Source: an uncultured Lachnospiraceae bacterium
Lineage (GTDB): Bacteria; Bacillota; Clostridia; Lachnospirales; Lachnospiraceae
NCBI GenBank assembly: GCA_910586715.1
Contig: CAJUJG010000001.1
Span: 181,971 to 205,415 of the forward strand
Length of the DNA stretch: 23,445 nt
Reading direction: 5' to 3'
The notes under the pieces were generated by a model. The model was not told the origin of the DNA. It did not search any database and saw nothing but the letters and a program-made list of their open reading frames with translations. Position numbers and translations under genes: made by a program. Below, piece after piece: positions 21,842-23,445 of this stretch (position 1 is the first letter of the stretch; each line of letters starts with the position of its first letter).

Positions 21842-23445
21842 ATGACAAAACGGAAATGGAATATTTTAAATAAGAAAAAGGTTTTTATCCTGTCGGCAGC
21901 CTTATGCGTTCCGTTGCTTTGCATTTTAGCGGTTTATCTGTATGGTCTGAACCGTTATCAGACCTGCTTTATGAACGGAACGGTCATTGACCAAATCGAT
22001 GTATCGGGAATGACCATACCGCAGCTTACGCAGCGCATTGAGGGGTATGTCCTTGAGGTGGAGCAGCGCAAGGCGGACGGAACCGTGCTGGTAGAAGAAA
22101 TATCAGGCTCCGAGATTGGACTGTCGTATGTGTCACTGGAGCCGTTTGAGCGGATTTTGGCGGACCAAAACAGCCTTTTATGGTTTATCCGGCAGGAAAA
22201 TAAGCAGAATACGGAAAATACGGTAACCTACGACGAAACGGCGTTGGAAACAAAAATCAAAGGCCTAAGCGGCTTTCGCAAAGAGTTTATTACAGAAGCT
22301 AAGGACGCGTACATATCAGACTATATTCCAAAGACAGGGTTTCAAATCATAGAGGAAACCCCGGGAACCCGTCTGAATTGGAACAATACTTATGCCGCGA
22401 TTCAGACAGCGGTGGAGGGCTTGGAGGAGCACATCAGTCTGAGTGAGGCAGGGTGCTATGAAACGGCAAAAATCACCGCGGACAATGCACAGCTAAAGAC
22501 GGCTCTTGCGAATTTGCAGAAATACGCGGATATTACCATCACGTATACCTTTGGGGACAAACAGGAAGTGCTTGACGGTGATACGATTGTCACATGGATT
22601 GAGATGGACGGGGCAAAGATTACCCTGGACGAAACAAAGGTAGCGGATTTCGTGGAGAATTTGCGGAAAAATTATAATACGATTTTTAAAACGCGCACAT
22701 TTCAGACCAGTTATGACATAGATGTCACAATTGACAAGGGCGATTACGGCTGGTGGATGAATACGCAGCAGGAAACGGCGGAACTTGCGGAAATGATTCA
22801 AAACGGCGAGAGCGGAGAACGCACACCAGCGTATTATCAGACCGCTGCAGTGCATGGAATCCCAGACTACGGCGATACGTACGTGGAGATTAATCTGACG
22901 GCGCAGCATTTGCTTTTGTATGTGGAGGGTGAGTTGATTTTGGAATCCGATTTCGTGTCGGGCAATTCCGCGCGGGGCTTTGATACGCCGGCGGGGATTT
23001 ACGGAATTACGTATAAGGAGCGCAATGCGACATTGGCTGGGCAGGGGTACCGAACACCAGTTTCGTACTGGATGCCGTTTAACAATAATATCGGGATGCA
23101 TGACGCAGGGTGGAGGAAATCGTTTGGCGGGAATATTTATAAAACAAACGGTTCGCACGGCTGCATCAACCTGCCCTATTCCATTGCCGAGGAAATTTAC
23201 GGATATATTGAACAGGGAACGCCTGTCATCTGCTATTATCTTCCCGGTACCGAGCCGGTGAAGGAACCGGAGCAGACAACGCCTGCAGATCCTGCGGAAG
23301 ACACAATTTTTGCGGAACCGGAACCCAATCCGCAGGATCCGGCGATAGCGGCGCCGAATCCCAATCCGCAGAATCCGACAACAGCAGTCCCAGACCCCAC
23401 CCCACAGGATCCGGCAACGGTCGTGCCGACACCGCAGCCACAGGA
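21842..23445 (+). CDS. Membrane-anchored L,D-transpeptidase (YkuD), 3' end outside window
   Basis: The frame is open from ATG 21842 (AAAGGAA upstream) to the window end, 534 codons so far. Residues 14-38 form a signal anchor. Residues about 45-330 match the two peptidoglycan-binding_4-like domains found in VanW/YoaR-type and clostridial L,D-transpeptidases (GTVIDQIDVSGMTIPQL; TGFQIIEETPGTRLN). The YkuD catalytic domain follows (about 340-465): TPAGIYGI, MPFNNNIGMHDAGW with His420, and GSHGCINLPY with Ser438-His439-Gly440 and nucleophile Cys441. It would cross-link peptidoglycan stems (3-3 links) outside the membrane; such enzymes are generally insensitive to penicillins. After about residue 470 comes a proline-rich tail with 12-residue repeats, probably wall-spanning. 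Confidence 0.92.
   Translation, partial: MTKRKWNILNKKKVFILSAALCVPLLCILAVYLYGLNRYQTCFMNGTVIDQIDVSGMTIPQLTQRIEGYVLEVEQRKADGTVLVEEISGSEIGLSYVSLEPFERILADQNSLLWFIRQENKQNTENTVTYDETALETKIKGLSGFRKEFITEAKDAYISDYIPKTGFQIIEETPGTRLNWNNTYAAIQTAVEGLEEHISLSEAGCYETAKITADNAQLKTALANLQKYADITITYTFGDKQEVLDGDTIVTWIEMDGAKITLDETKVADFVENLRKNYNTIFKTRTFQTSYDIDVTIDKGDYGWWMNTQQETAELAEMIQNGESGERTPAYYQTAAVHGIPDYGDTYVEINLTAQHLLLYVEGELILESDFVSGNSARGFDTPAGIYGITYKERNATLAGQGYRTPVSYWMPFNNNIGMHDAGWRKSFGGNIYKTNGSHGCINLPYSIAEEIYGYIEQGTPVICYYLPGTEPVKEPEQTTPADPAEDTIFAEPEPNPQDPAIAAPNPNPQNPTTAVPDPTPQDPATVVPTPQPQ
23327..23445 (+). repeat. 36-bp in-frame tandem repeats, proline-rich tail
   Basis: Units start at 23327, 23363, 23399 and 23435, each 36 bp, encoding NPQDPAIAAPNP, NPQNPTTAVPDP, TPQDPATVVPTP and QPQ before the window ends. 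They form the C-terminal tail of the L,D-transpeptidase; the total number of repeats is unknown. Confidence 0.85.

Overview
The window looks like a chromosomal piece of a low-to-mid GC Gram-positive anaerobe, most likely a member of the Lachnospiraceae (Clostridia). This is inferred from strong AGGAGG-type ribosome sites, TTGACA/TATAAT promoters (several with an extended TGn -10), the Firmicutes-type gltB-gltD pair, an SdpR/SdpI pair, a YxeA-family protein, many Gram-positive lipoproteins and a YkuD L,D-transpeptidase. No rRNA, tRNA, CRISPR array or intact insertion sequence was seen.

Layout. 1-378: an AT-rich, hairpin-forming repeat (55 bp perfectly duplicated, period 95 bp), then 11-bp-spaced direct repeats that look like a response-regulator site in front of a yxeA-like gene (379-792). 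793-7342: a TTTACA-17-TATAAT promoter, a structured leader of about 300 nt ending in an intrinsic terminator, then gltB and gltD, the two subunits of glutamate synthase, and a closing hairpin. 7343-9740: a region of gene decay around one intact operon. It holds a broken MATE efflux gene, the sdpR-sdpI operon with two matching palindromes around its promoter, a frameshifted and truncated antitoxin/Doc-type toxin pair, and an acetyltransferase lacking its N-terminus.

9741-20640: a long accessory region dominated by predicted secreted lipoproteins. Seven genes have a lipobox cysteine and one more has only an N-terminal anchor. Most carry a Ser/Thr/Glu-rich linker after the membrane anchor. Between them sit a Phd/YefM-ParE/RelE toxin-antitoxin pair, a GNAT acetyltransferase, and a SAM-dependent methyltransferase preceded by a 12-codon leader peptide and mutually exclusive RNA hairpins, an arrangement that recalls inducible antibiotic-resistance attenuators. 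One lipoprotein is a class D (OXA-type) beta-lactamase homologue with all the usual active-site motifs. A second promoter with 11-bp-spaced direct repeats (TTAAACA) drives another lipoprotein.

20641-23445: two small ORFs, an unrecognised 188-residue protein, a terminator, and a membrane-anchored YkuD L,D-transpeptidase with a proline-rich 12-residue tandem repeat. This gene runs off the end of the window.

Taken together, the accessory half looks devoted to the cell envelope and to stress or antibiotic response: lipoproteins, a beta-lactamase homologue, an L,D-transpeptidase (classically insensitive to penicillins), YxeA, SdpI-type immunity and a possible inducible methyltransferase. That theme is an inference from gene content. 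The most unusual items are the methyltransferase attenuator and the gltB leader RNA.
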